A stretch of 64,000 nucleotides of DNA from Sphingobacterium zeae (GTDB lineage: Bacteria; Bacteroidota; Bacteroidia; Sphingobacteriales; Sphingobacteriaceae), in assembly GCF_030818895.1 (NCBI RefSeq), contig NZ_JAUTBA010000001.1:1178001-1242000 (forward strand), read 5' to 3'. The number at the start of each line of letters is the position of its first letter. The first letter of the stretch is position 1. The position numbers and the translations under genes were made by a program. This document shows positions 61,194-64,000 of this stretch, one piece after another. The notes below the pieces were generated by a model. The model made no database searches. It was not told where the DNA came from and saw only the letters and a program-made list of their open reading frames with translations.

Positions 61194-61285
61194 CAACGTT
61201 TTTTTGGAATTATTGTGAATATATACAACGTAGAATTTTAGCTTACATTGTGGATATAGCAGATTTTTCATCGGAGGCCGAGTTT

Positions 61286-61315
61286 TTTATATAAAAGTCC
61301 AGTTCGATAATTTTG
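61286..61315 (+). promoter_or_regulatory. Proximal candidate promoter for spt
   Basis: TAATTTTG (61308-61315) matches TAnnTTTG, with TTTA 18 bases upstream (61286-61289). The leader would be about 50 bases. Confidence 0.4.
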
Positions 61316-61335
61316 TTTGTTACAATAACATCTAA

Positions 61336-62571
<1,236 letters not shown>

Positions 62572-62582
62572 AATCTAATCGT

Positions 62583-63704
62583 ATGATTCAGATTATACCC
62601 GTTGAAACGAAGAAACAAAGACGGCTGTTTATAGATTTCCCTCATAGTCTCTATGAGGGAAATCCTAATTATGTACCGGCCTTATTTCTTGAACAAAACG
62701 ATTTGCTTTCCCCTGACAAGCATCCTTTTTATAAACATTCTCAAGCACAACCTTTTCTAGCTTATCGTAACGATAAAATTGTTGGCCGCATTTGTGCAAT
62801 CTGGAATAACAACCATAACGCCTTTAATCATGTGAATGAGGGGCAATGGGGATTTTTCGATTGTATAGATGATCAGGAGGTCGCAAATGCATTGTTTGAA
62901 ACAGCAGAAAAATGGGTTAAAGCAAAAGGTGGTGATACGATTGTGGGGCCGATTAACTTATCGACCAATGACACTGTAGGTTTATTGGTTGAAGGCTTTG
63001 ATATGCCACCGGTAGCTATGATGCCGTATAATTCACCCTATTACATCGATCTAATTACCAATTCAGGCTATGGTCATAAAGTAGACTTACGCGCTTATTT
63101 GGTGATGGAGAAATCTGCTGATAAGCGTTCTGTATTGCTTTTGGATAGGTTGGAGGAGCGTCTGAAAAGATCTGGGATCACCTTGCGTCAGTTCAATGTG
63201 AAAGATTTTAAAAATGAGGCGGCGAGAGTTCGTGATATTTACAATAGAGCATGGGATAAAAATTCGGGATTTGTTCCCATGACTGAAGACGAGTTTAATT
63301 ATACAGCCAAGGATCTAAAAATGATCCTCGATCCTCGGTTTGCTATCGTAGCTGAGAAAGACGGTGAGCTTGTTGGTTTTGGTCTGGGCATACCGGATAT
63401 TAACCAGATCCTGATCAAGGTGAAGCGGGGACGTTTACTTCCTACGGGCATTTTTAAATTGTTATTTGGAAGGAAAAAAATAAATTTGCTTCGCGTACTC
63501 ATGTTAGGGGTGCTGGAAGACTACCGTAAACTAGGTATTGAGGCATGTTTGTATGGTCGAATTATAAAAGAATCTAAAGATTCCAATATTAAAGGGGCCG
63601 AATGTTCATGGATGTTGGAGCACAATTATATGATGAACCACGCTATTGAGCAAATGAATGGAGAATTGTACAAACGTTATCGTTTGTATCAAAAATCATT
63701 ATGA
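62583..63704 (+). CDS. GNAT-like protein, candidate ceramide N-acyltransferase
   Basis: A 373-residue soluble protein. The C-terminal third carries a GNAT-type acyl-CoA motif, VLEDYRKLGIEACLYGRI (about 308-325), where R-x-x-G-x-E/A binds pyrophosphate. EKDGELVGFGLGIPD before it is a typical strand pair. The N-terminal half (about 1-150) has YEGNPNYVPALFLEQNDLL and NLSTNDTVGLLVEGFD and is conserved in Bacteroidota relatives beside spt. Its stop overlaps the epimerase ATG (ATGA). By analogy with the GNAT-like bacterial ceramide synthase of Caulobacter it may attach the N-acyl chain, but this is an inference. Confidence 0.8.
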   Translation: MIQIIPVETKKQRRLFIDFPHSLYEGNPNYVPALFLEQNDLLSPDKHPFYKHSQAQPFLAYRNDKIVGRICAIWNNNHNAFNHVNEGQWGFFDCIDDQEVANALFETAEKWVKAKGGDTIVGPINLSTNDTVGLLVEGFDMPPVAMMPYNSPYYIDLITNSGYGHKVDLRAYLVMEKSADKRSVLLLDRLEERLKRSGITLRQFNVKDFKNEAARVRDIYNRAWDKNSGFVPMTEDEFNYTAKDLKMILDPRFAIVAEKDGELVGFGLGIPDINQILIKVKRGRLLPTGIFKLLFGRKKINLLRVLMLGVLEDYRKLGIEACLYGRIIKESKDSNIKGAECSWMLEHNYMMNHAIEQMNGELYKRYRLYQKSL

Positions 63705-64000
63705 TAGAAAAAATATTAATCACCGGAGCGAGTGGTTTTGTAGGCTATCATTTGACAAGAGCAGCGAAGGCGGCAGGGATGGAAGTTCATGCTGCGGTGA
63801 GAAAGTCAAGTGATGTTTCAGAAATTCGCTCCGTTGTAGATAAATTTGTTTATCCGGATTTCTCTGATGAAGGATCTATCAGAGAATTGTTGGAAGCAGA
63901 AAACTATACCTTTGTAGTTCATGCTGCTGCAATGACCCGCGCCAAACGTGAAGAAGATCTTGAAAAGGTCAATGTTGGGTATACAAAAAATTTGGCATCG
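63701..64000 (+). CDS. NAD-dependent epimerase/reductase, N-terminal part (cut by window edge)
   Basis: The ATG at 63701 overlaps the GNAT-like stop by 4 bases. The 100 visible residues form the start of an extended short-chain dehydrogenase: ILITGASGFVGYHLTRAA carries the dinucleotide-binding TGxxGxxG motif (residues 8-15), and FVVHAAAMTRAKREEDL (about 73-89) matches the conserved NAG/HAA region that precedes the active site. The rest lies beyond the window. Bacterial ceramide reductase CerR belongs to this superfamily, and the position after spt and the GNAT-like gene makes that role likely. Confidence 0.85.
   Translation, partial: MIEKILITGASGFVGYHLTRAAKAAGMEVHAAVRKSSDVSEIRSVVDKFVYPDFSDEGSIRELLEAENYTFVVHAAAMTRAKREEDLEKVNVGYTKNLAS

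Overview
The window comes from a member of the Bacteroidota, most likely Sphingobacterium. The DNA is AT-leaning. Promoters follow the Bacteroidota pattern TTTG-N18-21-TAnnTTTG. Typical genes include Spt, DUF2723, TonB-plug modules, SPOR with HU-like domains, DUF4254 and the DUF779/aldehyde dehydrogenase pair. The serine palmitoyltransferase near the right edge agrees, from memory, with the characterised Sphingobacterium multivorum enzyme in length (399 aa) and active-site numbering (H138, D210, H213, K244). It looks like ordinary chromosome: no insertion sequence, phage, CRISPR array or integrase was seen.

Layout. 1-4973: surface-glycan block, with three glycosyltransferases on + (one cut by the window edge) converging on a - strand DUF4254/GT9/GT4 operon. 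5184-12832: nuoH-I-J-K-L-M-N, the membrane arm of complex I plus NuoI, without nuoA-G. 13082-14368: citrate synthase. 14558-17193: an unusual trio (two-TM protein, SPFH/SHOCT protein, zinc-ribbon/TM protein). 17530-19669: BlaI-type repressor and an M56 peptidase carrying two TonB-plug-like modules. 19784-22470: pth, ribosomal L25 and prs. 22602-22912: two identical tRNA-Gln(TTG) genes, each with its own promoter and terminator. 23272-29835: DUF2723 membrane protein, APC permease, pyrR-pyrB. 30168-39774: envelope cluster (TPR protein, outer-membrane barrel, HU-like/TM/SPOR protein, ExbB, ExbD, TonB, FolC). 39871-41670: asparaginase and TatD. 42020-45556: TolC, lipoprotein membrane-fusion protein and ABC-2 permease, with no ATPase gene. 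45634-51214: FKBP lipoprotein, DHH phosphoesterase, and two genes interrupted by +1 frameshifts. 51458-57249: PriA, Pcm, membrane MutS-like ATPase, thioesterase. 57409-60960: DUF779, aldehyde dehydrogenase, AraC regulator, SmpB. 61372-64000: Spt, a GNAT-like protein and an NAD-dependent epimerase/reductase cut by the right edge, together a likely ceramide operon.

The most interesting parts are the Spt/GNAT/epimerase operon, the 30168-38455 envelope cluster built around a protein predicted to link a cytoplasmic HU-like domain to a periplasmic peptidoglycan-binding SPOR domain, the peptidase/plug fusion under a likely BlaI operator, and the uncharacterised SPFH trio. No wholly new system can be proven from sequence alone. 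All family names are recognitions from memory; no database search was run.
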